From positions 552,795,763 to 552,859,762 of the forward strand of contig NC_058524.1 in the NCBI RefSeq assembly GCF_904849725.1: a stretch of 64,000 nucleotides of DNA. The letters are read 5' to 3'. This DNA comes from Hordeum vulgare subsp. vulgare (taxonomy: Eukaryota; Streptophyta; Magnoliopsida; Poales; Poaceae). Both the position numbers and the translations under genes were made by a program. This document shows, piece by piece, positions 11,952 through 21,376 of the stretch. The first letter of the stretch is position 1, and every line of letters starts with the position of its first letter. The notes under the pieces are model-generated. The model did not search any database. It saw only the letters and a program-made list of their open reading frames with translations, and was not told the origin of the DNA.

Positions 11952-12140
11952 AAGGTCAATTATGACTCCCTATATTGGTCATTGATTCATCATTGTTGTT
12001 GTTTATTGACCTTTTTTTGACCAAATTTATAAGGTCAACAGTTGGCCGTCAAGAATGAACAAACTTGACCTTTCTAAAATTTTGGTCATAGATCTCTATT
12101 GACCAAAATTTTGGTTTGGTCATTACCCAATTGTGTGCGT
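11952..12140. repeat. Left subterminal repeat zone of the CACTA
   Basis: Many short copies of GGTCA/TGACC in both orientations (for example near 11955, 12007, 12032, 12063, 12084, 12100, 12117). In CACTA elements such repeats are binding sites for the TnpA-type protein. Confidence 0.7.
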
Positions 12141-13880
12141 CACGTAGGATCTGACGTTGCTGTGCTGACATGGCATTGCTAGTGACCAAATGGAATCATC
12201 ATAAATTTCACAGCCCAATTCAATAATCTAGTCTACATGGACCTCCACCAATACTATTTTATTATTAAAAATGTCTAAATTGTTTAGGCTGATGCATTAT
12301 TTCGCCAAAAGCATGTATATCTCAGGATAGGCCCATTAAAAAACAAGTACAAGATTGCAAATTAGTTGTATATATTTTATTTCAGTAACACATCACATGA
12401 ATTACAATACATCATTCATCGCCTCCTCTACACGACTACACATAAAGGTTCAAGGCCCAACAAGTGCACAACAAACTAGTTCTACAAGTGCAGGTGTACA
12501 ACAAAAGGCCCAACAAGTGCATAATCACACATCAACATAGTTCGACAAAGTTTGAATGAGAATCACAAGTTTTTGTTGATCACACATACCATCAATGATA
12601 AACGAAGCTTCTTGTTCCGTCCTCCCATGTCCTCTACTTCTTCTGGGTGCTTCAAATCATCCTGGTAATTAAAATAATCAAACATAAAAAAGCATACAAA
12701 ATAATCAAATATTATAATGTACAAGTAATAAATAAATTAGAACTTCAGGCTTCAGTGCGATATTAGAGATCATAAGAGCATTAGCTTAATGCACAAACGA
12801 GATAATACATATTAGATACATCACGTGTATTTTTTACAGAGCAAAGGCATAGTCATGTAATAAATTACTTACAAACTAAAAGAACTACTTCTCTGTTTAA
12901 GAACTAACTGAACCTGTGAAACAAAATGCATTGCATGTAAAGTTTTTAAAGTCTACACGATATACCTAATTGAGTTACATTGGATATGGAATGGAACTGC
13001 TTGAGATAACACAAAATGAACTAATTGATATTATGAGGGGTAAGTTGTATAAGGACATGAAGAGTCTCATCATTAATTGGTGGTTTGGTTCAGAAAAATT
13101 TATGACAAGTGTGCATGCAACAATGGGTGTACTATGCAGGATTTTTTATTTTATTTTATTTATTCTTAATGAGAACTGTTGATTGCTACTACTCATCCGT
13201 GTTGTGATAACACACATGCATGGTTGTGTGCTATGTAGTATTTGTGTATTCTCATTGTATGTGAGCAGCTGCATGTTGAATACTTGGTATGTTTAGTCAG
13301 AGCGGATAATTTCTAAATTAAAAAATACAGTATCATTTTATCTAAGAATAAATCAGTACTTTGTGACAATGCTACTAGACTCGTGTAAAGCTCTGATTTC
13401 TTCATTGGTTTATTGCTATTCCTACTTACGAACCTACTGTCCCAAAAGAGTAGAGTAAATAGCCTTGGATTAATAATTAAGCAAATCGCAGAACACATAT
13501 TATTGGGTGATATATATAGCAGCAGTAACTTGCATGGCTCGAAAAACAATTTTGTCTTTATTGAGTGGCTATAGATGCATGTAGTAGCAACTAGCTTATA
13601 AGTTTGTTGGCTTACTATGTGTGCATTACCAATAAACACTATTTATATTCATCAATCTCTTGACACGTATACTAAGACGCAATGCTACGTGTAGACAAGA
13701 CTCGCATTCCCAAAGGCAAGGACAAACAGAGGGATGACCAACAAATGAACCTTTTCTCAACATATACAGAACTACACTTTAACATGCAAATAAAGCAGGG
13801 CGCAGCTCTGTACCACTGTACCACATATACAGAAAATCATCGCATAACAATAAGTATGGCGCTGCGGGCACGCCGCGCAC
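12141..13880. other. CACTA internal region, no gene recognised
   Basis: AT-rich. Short frames (12355-12540, 12970-13182 plus; 13313-13639 minus) have no recognisable motif. Only scattered A/T-rich tracts are apparent. Confidence 0.5.
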
Positions 13881-14041
13881 TACAGGCTAGTAGAAGTCTA
13901 GGTTACCTGCTCCAGCTTGCTTGCCATTGGGAGGAGATGCTGCCGCACTTGTGGGACGACAGCGGTCAGGCCCAAGCACCGTCCGCAACACCTTACGACA
14001 GTGGCGGTCAGGTCCAGAAGCTGGGAAAGGATTAGGGAAAC

Positions 14042-14148
14042 CCTACTTCATGGCTTCAAACTGGTCGAGGAGGTCTCCTTTTGTGCACCAGTGGATGTGA
14101 GCTGCAAAACCAGGCTTGGGCCGACCCTTAAATAATCTGCACACAAAA
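14042..14148 (-). pseudogene. Possible captured exon, unknown protein
   Basis: On the minus strand a pyrimidine/AG boundary (GTGTGCAG, 14149-14156) precedes a frame containing GRPKPGFAAHIHWCTKG and ending at a stop after about 31 codons. It looks like a last exon. A second frame is also open here, so the reading is uncertain. No family recognised. Confidence 0.25.
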
Positions 14149-14655
14149 ATGAATCCATCTGCAGTTTGTTTAACCAGGTTTGTACTAGGACAAAAACAAA
14201 TGTTGTGCTACTCTGTGTGCTCCTCCCTAAGAATGTACCATGGAACATTACGCATGCACCCATTGGAGACCATAAGCATCGTTTATGAAAATTGAGGAAA
14301 TTAAGCAGGTACTTCACCACATACAGATCCAAAGTAAAAAACTGCAAGATAGCAAATAGCAATTGCATAGGACAATACTATCACGAACAATAGTTTGCTA
14401 GGTATACCGATCTGATCAAGAAAGTATATTTCTATAATTTTTACCATGATCGCTTTGTTAAAATATTTATGAACCTACAATTAGCAGACCTCTCAAATTG
14501 AGGATACAAACAAACCACTCTATGGACTCTTATATACGTAGTTCAAATAGAAAATAGCTATACCGAGTATTCCAGTATAAACACTATTTTTTCTCAAACT
14601 TTGAATACTAACATAAAAAAATTATTCAGATAGTTGTTCGTAATTGTTCAGTTCC

Positions 14656-14752
14656 TAAATACTGGTAAGGTTAATATAATAATATCATTAGATTTGTCAT
14701 GACAGTAGTTTATATAATATTATAGTAAATACTGGTAAGGTTAATATAATAA
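14656..14752. repeat. 27-bp direct repeat, two copies
   Basis: Identical copies at 14656-14682 and 14726-14752, starting TAAATACTGG, lie 70 bases apart inside the CACTA. They are probably a small duplication; no function inferred. Confidence 0.75.
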
Positions 14753-14789
14753 AGCATGGCATATCATCACATACCTCTTGTGAACGTAG

Positions 14790-15255
14790 TGTCTAGTACT
14801 GATCGTTGATGTTTTCTATCTTTTCACTCGGTGCAAAAATCTGCAGCAAATACATGGTAACTAACACTTGTCTATTTTGAGGAACTAAATGCAACTAAAA
14901 GGTGTTAAACTAGCATTTGTACCACCTTGTATATCTTGTGGTAGAATACTTCAAGCAATCTAAGTTCAGCATCAGGATGGGACAAGTCAACCTGATTGAC
15001 AATGACAGAAAGGATGCATAGAACATGAGCTAGCATGATATAAGCAACAAAGAGAGTAACAAACGTTCAACGCAAACCTGATTATAATGAATCAACAAAT
15101 CTAGCAAACGTTCAACGCAAACCTGATTATAATGAATCAGCATATCTAGCAAACGTTCAATGCCTCTGTACTTAATTGGTTGAGGCTTAGGCTGTTGAGA
15201 GTAATAATAATTTTCAGGTACGACAATATCAGAGAAACAAGAACGATATCTGTAC
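14790..15255 (-). pseudogene. Exon-like fragments of an unrecognised gene in the CACTA
   Basis: Read on the minus strand, downstream of the PEX22-like exons. One open segment (about 15226-15116) contains QPIKYRGIERLLDMLIHYNQ and ends at a CAG|GT donor-like site. The next (about 14994-14929) contains DLSHPDAELRLLEVFYHKIY between AG and GT boundaries. The last (about 14841-14797) reads FAPSEKIENINDQY followed by a stop. The amino-acid composition looks protein-like and the boundaries obey GT-AG, but I do not recognise the family. It may be a second captured gene or part of a lost transposase-related gene. Confidence 0.35.
15060..15161. repeat. 45-bp tandem duplication across an exon-intron boundary
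   Basis: Units at 15060-15104 and 15105-15149, with a partial third to about 15161. The repeat duplicates the end of the exon-like segment and its donor site, so two alternative donors would exist on the minus strand. Confidence 0.8.
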
Positions 15256-15275
15256 TTAATTCACACATCACATTT

Positions 15276-15663
15276 GGCTCGAACTTAATTTCCTAAAATT
15301 GGTAGAAGAAGTAAGAGCCGGGTCGTCGGGTGCAGGCGCCGTGGAGCCAGCGGGCGAGGACCGCTTGGTGGCGGCGGGACGACGGGGCCGCGCGAGCGAG
15401 GAGGAGCGCAGGAACTTCCACGCGAAGACGACGGCGATGGCGAAGCCCGCGACGGCGCCCAAGGACCCCGCGGTCTGCCAGGTAAGTCAGCTAGGGTTAG
15501 GGTTGGGTGGGCGGAGGGGAAGGGGAGGCCTGCGGGGGGTGGGGTCGCTGACCTTGTGGTGGAAGAGGAGGGCGACGAGGTCGGAGATCCGGCGGTTGAG
15601 GGCCCGACCGACACGACGCACCAGCGAGACGGCGCCCTGCTCTGCGGCGGCGAGGCCCGACAT
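15276..15663 (-). pseudogene. PEX22: Captured PEX22-like N-terminal exons (peroxin 22)
   Basis: Exon 1 runs from ATG at 15663 to 15553 (37 codons), beginning MSGLAAAEQGAVSLVRRVGR and ending in HHK. A GT donor (15552-15551) and an AG acceptor (15476-15475) bound a 77-base GC-rich intron. Exon 2 starts at 15474 and contains GAVAGFAIAVVFAWKFLRSS, a hydrophobic membrane anchor, then a Pro/Ser/Ala linker and RKLSSSQ before a stop at 15268-15270. PEX22 is the peroxisomal membrane anchor of the ubiquitin-conjugating enzyme PEX4. The C-terminal PEX4-binding part is absent, so this is a fragment. Family assignment is from memory of the conserved anchor; the Met-Gly start at 15462 alone would be a TTG. 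Confidence 0.6.
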
Positions 15664-15748
15664 TGCGAGGCGACGCGGGGAGGGGCCGGGCTTGAACAGC
15701 GCGGTGATCTGGTGAGGGGCTAGGGGAAGGAAGGTTGGCGGTGGGAGG

Positions 15749-15848
15749 GATGGGAGGGGAAGGCTGCGGCGGGAGGGGTGGGAGGGGAAGGCTCCGACGG
15801 GAGGGGTGGGAGGGGAAGGCTGCGGCGGGAGGGGTGGGAGGGGAGTCG
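15749..15848. repeat. 28-bp GC-rich minisatellite upstream of the PEX22-like exons
   Basis: Units at 15749-15776, 15777-15804, 15805-15832 and a partial one to 15848, of the form GGTGGGAGGGGAAGG followed by CTGCGGCGGGAGG, with few differences. It lies in what would be the 5' UTR or promoter of the captured gene. Overlapping Gly- and Pro-rich frames here are composition artefacts. Confidence 0.85.
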
Positions 15849-15858
15849 AGGGGGACGG

Positions 15859-17395
15859 GAAAAAAGTCCAATTTCAACCTTCAATTTGTATTGGTCGGAC
15901 GAAATAAACCCTCAACTCGAAATCCCGGTCGATTGCACCCTGAATATGCAATCCCGGTCTAAATCAAACCCTCGCACCATGTCAACCGGGATTCATTTTT
16001 TAGGCCGACCCGTTTTAAAATCATGAACATATTAATATTTTTAGAACATATTTCGAAACGGACAACACATTTCCAAACAAATAATTTTTTTCCTGAAATA
16101 CGAACATTTTTTATAATATGTGAACCATTTAATAAAATCTCTCAAAAATAGAAAACGTGATTTTTTTCAAAATCGGAACATTTTTCAAATTCGAAAATAT
16201 TTTTTGGATGCGCGAACATTTTTTCTTGTAGTTGTGGAGTGATGCATGCATTTGTTCTTGTAGTTGTGAGTATATTAAGACTGTAGCTTAAGCTCTACCT
16301 GGTCAGCATTTTTTTAATTTGTTAATTTTTTTTTGAAAATGACGAACCTTTTTTCAAATATTTCTTACAGTGTGTTGGGACAAATCCGGTCCGACGATGA
16401 ACCCCGAATAGCCTACAGGTACGCATAATACATACCATCACAACCCACACATACACGTACATGCACACGTAATATACAATAAATATTTTGACAACACACA
16501 ATGAACTCTATATAATATAAGAGAAAATAAACAGTAACAAAAAAAGAAAAAAAGAAATCAAAAAGTATAAAAGTATAAAATATAAATTGAAACATAAAAT
16601 AAAAATAAAAATAAAAATAAAAGGAAAAAAAGAAGTAGAAAACAAAAATATAAAATATAAATAACAAACGAAAACCTAAAGCAAAACAATGCGTAGCACG
16701 CGTTGCCGTGAAAAGGGAGCTTCATTGTTCGAAACTAATGTGTCGGGAATGTACACGGTCATTAATTAATGACTGTAAAATAATGTTAGAGTCAACGACC
16801 TAGCGCTCAGGTTCAAAATATGTTTCAAAATTATAAAAATATACATGTATGTAATTTTAAAATTATTGCATTTAGAAAATGTTCATACATTTCAAAAAAA
16901 GTGTTGGGGACAATTAAAAAAATGTATATGATGTATTATTATTTTTAACATGTATTCTAAAAAAATGTTAATCGTATGTTAAAAACCATTTTAAAGTGCT
17001 TCCTACGTACTATAAAATAACCCGTGGACTTCACAATGTTTTTGCAAATCCCTGAATTTTAATTTTGAAAATCCATTTATTTGTTTTCAAAATCGTTGAA
17101 CTTTTTTATATCCGTGGTTATTTCTTCAAAATTCGTGAACTTTTTTTCTCACTTTTTTAATTTCGTAAAAATTGTGATGTCCGATAGCGAGATGGGCCTG
17201 ACTGTTCTGGCCCAGTCTTTTCCGCACGTGCACAGCCCAATCCCGGTCAAGTCAGCAATCCCAGTTTGCCAAACGAATCCAGGGTTCATTTTAGACCAGG
17301 ATCACAAAGTTCAGTGTGCAATCGACATGGATTTCGAGTTGGAGGTTCATTTCGTCGAACCTCTACAAATTCAGGGTTAAAAATGGACTTTTTTC
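15859..17395. mobile_element. Mutator-like element (MULE) nested in the CACTA
   Basis: Long imperfect terminal inverted repeats of about 140 bases begin GAAAAAAGTCC on the left, and the right end is its complement (GGACTTTTTTC). Further in, the arms match through segments such as CGACGAAAT versus its complement. They are flanked by GGGGGACGG at 15850-15858 and 17396-17404, a perfect 9-bp duplication as made by Mutator transposases. The interior is AT-rich with no transposase, so it is non-autonomous. Confidence 0.85.
16595..16622. repeat. (AAAATA)n microsatellite
   Basis: About four and a half copies of AAAATA lie in the A-rich core of the MULE. The long minus-strand frame over it (16413-16667) is only Phe/Tyr low complexity. 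Confidence 0.8.
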
Positions 17396-17513
17396 GGGGG
17401 ACGGGTCTGGAGATAGGGTTAGGGTTAGTTTTGTACAATGGAGGCAGTTGTATTATATCCTTTCACTTATATCTTATTCAAATTTTTTGATTGAATTATA
17501 TCCTTTCACATAA

Positions 17514-17864
17514 GGGCATGTACAATGGAGGCAGTTGTATGGTGATGCTCCATGCTTCACCTAGGTAAAATTGTATGAAGCAGCTACTTGGAGACCACTA
17601 GCTTCCATCGCAGGCATCATCTTATTTGGGCCCACCACTTCAGTTTTTTCACACCTGACGCTCTCTCTCATGACTCGTTGTCCCATCAATGAGCTCATTT
17701 CCCTCATGATTTTACCCTCGAAAGTTGGCTTTTGCAAGTGAGGAAGCTGGTTTCTCTGCAGGATCCCGTTTCACTCTGCAAGCAGCAAGTTGGGATGAGG
17801 TGGAGCATTTGAGTTGACGTGGTGTGCTGGGGCATTGGTCCAACATGGAGCATTGTACATGCTC
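17514..17864. mobile_element. Harbinger-type MITE in the CACTA
   Basis: The left end GGGCATGTACAATG and the complement of the right end, GAGCATGTACAATG, form terminal inverted repeats. Flanks TAA at 17511-17513 and 17865-17867 are the 3-bp target duplication of PIF/Harbinger. At 351 bases with no coding potential, it is a typical MITE. Confidence 0.75.
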
Positions 17865-17867
17865 TAA

Positions 17868-18400
17868 TGGGTCTGCTAAGTCCGTATAGATATTGGATTT
17901 AGAAAATATGGACCCACATTGTTGTCTCTAGTTGTATTTTGTGATTGCCTAAAAAGAGTTGTAGAATATTTACTATTTCCCTCAAAAGAAAGCTATATTT
18001 TTTGGTTGTGTGTTGTGGGTGTAAACAATTTTCATTTAATTATGATAGTATTTAGCATTACAGCAAAATTCACCCACATATTTTTTATTGTCATGTTTAA
18101 GGTTTTATTGTCTGAAACACCAAGTTAAGGTACCCTATACCACCTTTCAAAAATATTTATCTAAATAGGGTCTACACATTATGATATTAGCATGGGCTCA
18201 TATATTTCATTTTGGTAATTATATTGTATTTTCCAATATATTTAGGATATTAAAATGAATAATTATAATTTATTGGTATTTATCTAATATAATTTACTTC
18301 ATCCATATACGTATAAAACAAATTTTTGCTCTGTATACATGACACATAGGCAAAATTGGTGAGGTGTCGTCCAGTCACCTCCACGCACATTTTTACGACC
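17868..18400. other. CACTA internal region, right side, no gene
   Basis: AT-rich sequence; the short frame 17919-18128 shows no domain. Confidence 0.5.
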
Positions 18401-18618
18401 TTATATTTAGTCATGGTAGCACTGAAATATGATCATAAATAATGCTACGCATCTTAATGACCATTTTGTGCAATAGGATCATGACCTAATGGACAAAAAA
18501 GGTCATAATGTTATGGGCTTTGGAGCCTCTTAGACTTGCCATGACTGATTTTGAAATTTTGGTCATGGATCAATGGCCAATTAAACCACCGTCCTTATTT
18601 TTGGTCGTCATTGAGCAT
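18401..18618. repeat. Right subterminal repeat zone of the CACTA
   Basis: Repeated GGTCA/TGACC and close variants near 18459, 18485, 18508, 18573 and 18602 mirror the left end. Confidence 0.65.
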
Positions 18619-18631
18619 TTTTCTTGTAGTG

Positions 18632-19913
18632 GCTTGAAGGTTGCCGAGGTGCATGACGTGCACATGGAGATAAGTGGTGAGAGCGTGTGTGAAGAAGTAC
18701 ACCCCTGCAGGGTTATGATCTATTCGAATAACCGCGTCCGCGGATATGGACTACTTGGAGAGATATGTTGTTCATAGATAACTTCAATGGCTACTCATAA
18801 AATTGTCAAGATAAGCGTGAGTGTCGTGGAGGGCATTTACGTATGGAGACGGAATGATTCCACGATGGAGTATTGTTGTGGTGTTAGTGGACTCGTGTGC
18901 GAGAAATCAAGTTGTCAAAAATTGTTTTAAAATGCAAGTTGTCTAGCCACGAGTCAAATGTTGGCTTTCCGCATGAAACCCCGCAATTCCTTATTGGTAC
19001 ACTGCATGAGTAGATAGTTATCCTAAAGTTTTGCTGAGTACCTCTGTACTCATGTTTCCTTAATAATTTGTTGCAGAGGTTGTTAATGACCCTAATGGAG
19101 GGTTCTTCCTAGACATCCATGACGACGAGTAGCTGGTATCCGAGCTACGATCTGGCCCTAGGGTGGGTCTGTAGTATAGTCAGGCCATGTGCCTTCTAGT
19201 TTCATCTGTCTGTACTCAGACAGCTTATCTACTTCCGCTAGCTTGTAACTTGAATGACTGTTATGATGGGTCGTGAGACCCCTACTGTGTAATATTATGT
19301 GTGTGGCTCTTCCGAGCCTTTTAAATAAAGCTTGTATGTTTATGGTTATGTTGTGATGCCATCGAAGTATCTATACATATCGGTATGCCATGCGTACGTG
19401 TGTCGTACTTGATATGTATGGGGTTCGATTACCTAGCCGTAGACTTTAGTAGCATTCCTTACAGGGAAATGCCCCTTTGTGATCCAACGAGCCATGGTAG
19501 CTCGCTACTGCTCCGGACACATTGGTTGACCAGCGTGTGTCCTTCTTAGCTGTTGTGTCTGTCCCCTTTGGGGAAATGTCACGTGATGTAACGGAGTCCT
19601 TGTAGCTTGCTACGACTCGTCTACATTCGTTGGTGACCGACACCTGCTTTGCTGGGTCATGTATGCCTGTCCCTGTGCGGAACTGCTAGCGACACAATTG
19701 CATACGCGACACAATTGGTTTGTGACTAGACATGTTGATCCGGGTTCTTTGTCATTGGATTGCTAGCGACACAATTGCATACGCGAGTCAAAAGGCGCAA
19801 ACGGTCCCAGCTAAGGTAAGGCTGCAGCCGTGGGGTTAACCATGCGTGAGACCACAAAGAGATGCGATGTGTTACAGGCTGGATTCCTATGGCTTAGGAT
19901 CGGGGTCCCGACA
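18632..19913 (+). repeat. Second LTR of element H, part 2 (after the CACTA)
   Basis: Resumes at GCT (the second target-site copy) and matches 1713-2971 of the first LTR. It ends CCGACA at 19913. A local repeat of CTAGCGACACAATTGCATACGC (about 19686 and 19769) is an extra duplication absent from the first LTR. Confidence 0.9.
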
Positions 19914-19991
19914 ACGTTGGTATCAGAGCCTGACTGACTGGTCGAAGTTGAGTCTAGAATTGCTTCCTATGGCTTAGGATCGGGGTCCCGA
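19914..19991. other. Second PBS, internal scrap and rearrangement junction
   Basis: After the LTR come a PBS (TGGTATCAGAGC, 19918-19929) and leader sequence of H with a 21-base deletion between ACTG repeats. From about 19965 the text repeats the last 26 or so bases before the LTR end (CCTATGGCTTAGGATC and GGGGTCCCG, original copy at 19885-19910). It then switches to mid-gag of element F. The copied piece looks like templated filler from end joining. Confidence 0.75.
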
Positions 19992-20570
19992 GATGAATTT
20001 GATAACTTCGTTGCCAAACAACAAAGTTTCAGTGATTATGTTAGTATACAATTGGAAGAGAATTCTCGTATGCTTAGTCATATAAGTGCTTGTGTGGATA
20101 GAAACGTCAATGATCTTAAGCTTTTGAGTAAACATGCCTCTCTGGTCACTACTCAAGTAGAACAAGTACTTAAGTCTCAAAATGACTTGCTCAATGAGTT
20201 GAATGACAATTCTGTTAGAGTTGTCACTAGAGGTGGTAGAATGACTCAGGAACCTTTGTATCCCGAGGGCCATCCTAAGAGAATTGAACAAGATTCTCAA
20301 GGCATTAGCACTGATGCACCTAGTCATTCTGGTAATAGGAAGAAAAAGAAAGATGATAAGAACTTGCATGCTAGCAAACTTGTTGCTGTTACACCTGAGA
20401 GTCCAAATGATGTCTCTGTTTCTGATGCCGAAACACAATTTGGTGATGAACATGAGCCTAGTGATAATATTGATAGTGGTGTTCATGATGATGCTCAACC
20501 TAGTAATGATAAGGATGTGGAGATTGAACCTGTTGTTGATCTTGATAACCCACAACCTAAGAACAAGTGA
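19992..20570 (+). pseudogene. gag: gag of element F (C-terminal part)
   Basis: The frame is already open at the junction (19992) and runs to TGA at 20568-20570. It has a coiled, charged segment followed by a long acidic Asp/Asn/Glu-rich stretch. The first ATG at 20052 is internal, not a true start. Translation downstream of the stop continues in the same frame towards protease, so one nonsense mutation separates them. No zinc knuckle is seen in the part that remains. Confidence 0.7.
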
Positions 20571-21376
20571 TACGATAAGAATGACTTTATTGCTCGGAAG
20601 CATTGTAAAGAAATAGAACCATGGGTTCAGAAACCCATGCCCTTTCCTCCCACACCATCCAAGAAAGAGGATGATGACGATTTTGAGCACTTCGTTGAAG
20701 TGATTAGACATGTCTTTCTGCAAATGTGTTTGACAGATATGCTCAAAATGTCTCCTTATGCTAAGTACATGAAAGATATTGTGACTAATAGAAGGAAGAT
20801 ACATGAGGTTGAGATTTCCACCATGCTTGCCAACTACACTTTCAAGGGTGGGACTCCTAAGAAACTAGGTAATCCCAGAGTTCCCACTATACCTTGCTCG
20901 ATTAAAGGAAATTATGTTAGAACTGCTTTATGCGATCTTGGAGTCGGTGTTAGTGTTATGTCTCTCTCTGTTTATCGTAGACTTGAATTGGATAAGTTGA
21001 CACCCACCAAAATGTCTTTGCAAATGGCCGACAAATCAACTGCTTTTCCTATTGGAATTTGCGAGGATGTGCCTGTTGTGGTGGCTAACGTTACTATCTT
21101 AAGGGACTTTGTTATTCTGGATATTCCCGAGGATGATGCCATGGCTGTCATCCTTAGAAGACCCTTTTTAAACACTTCAGGGGCTGTTATTGATTGCAAC
21201 AAAGGCAATGTCACTTTCCAGGTTAATGGTAATGAGCACACGGTGCACTTTCCGAGAAACAATATCGAGTACATTGCATCAATGCTATTGAAAAATCATC
21301 ATCAATTCTTATTGGAAGCTTTGAATGCCCTATACCTACTGTCAAGATGAAGTATGATTTACCTGTTGGGGATATG
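20571..21376 (+). pseudogene. Aspartic protease of element F
   Basis: Contains PFPPTPSKKEDDDDFEHF-type gag tail sequence. A retropepsin-like domain follows, with active-site Asp-Leu-Gly in ALCDLGVGVSVM and a flap/exit segment ILRRPFLNTSGAVIDC. The Athila lineage commonly shows D-[LV]-G here. A frameshift near 21325 diverts the open frame; the other frame carries the conserved tail and runs through the G insertion site to a stop at 31711-31713. Confidence 0.85.

Larger units (their letters stand above)
11939..18631. mobile_element. CACTA (En/Spm) DNA transposon, non-autonomous, with captured gene pieces
   Basis: The ends are CACTACTAGAAA (11939-) and TTTCTTGTAGTG (-18631), typical CACTA terminal inverted repeats. 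It is flanked by GCT at 11936-11938 and 18632-18634, the 3-bp duplication of this superfamily. The empty site is seen in the 5' LTR of H near 1708-1722. Both ends are rich in short GGTCA/TGACC-type subterminal repeats. I find no TnpD-like transposase frame, so it probably depends on enzyme supplied in trans. Inside are PEX22-like exons, other exon-like pieces, a nested Mutator-like element and a Harbinger-type MITE. Confidence 0.92.
1..19913 (+). mobile_element. Element H: gypsy chromovirus (Tekay/Del-like) with long LTRs
   Basis: Order seen: LTR (cut by the window edge), PBS, accessory ORF, gag with zinc knuckle, protease, RT, RNase H, integrase, GPY/F-like segment, chromodomain, polypurine tract, second LTR. 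Integrase downstream of RT makes it gypsy (Ty3), and the C-terminal chromodomain places it among chromoviruses, closest in layout to Tekay/Del. The coding part (4510-8999) is broken by stops at 5497, 5605 and 6730 and a frameshift near 7205, so it is not autonomous now. The second LTR is interrupted at 11939-18631 by a CACTA transposon. The target duplication cannot be checked because the left end lies outside the window and the right end runs into a second PBS. Confidence 0.9.

Noticed and set aside
15285..15877. Pro/Ser- and Gly-rich frames around the captured exons
   Set aside because: They are other-frame readings of the PEX22-like exons and of the 28-bp minisatellite.
16413..16667. 84-codon Phe/Tyr-rich frame
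   Set aside because: Pure low-complexity A/T sequence inside the MULE.
15491..17428. Telomere-like TAGGGTTAGGGTT motifs near 15493 and 17413
   Set aside because: Only about two units each; one lies in the intron of the captured gene. Too short to indicate an interstitial telomere.
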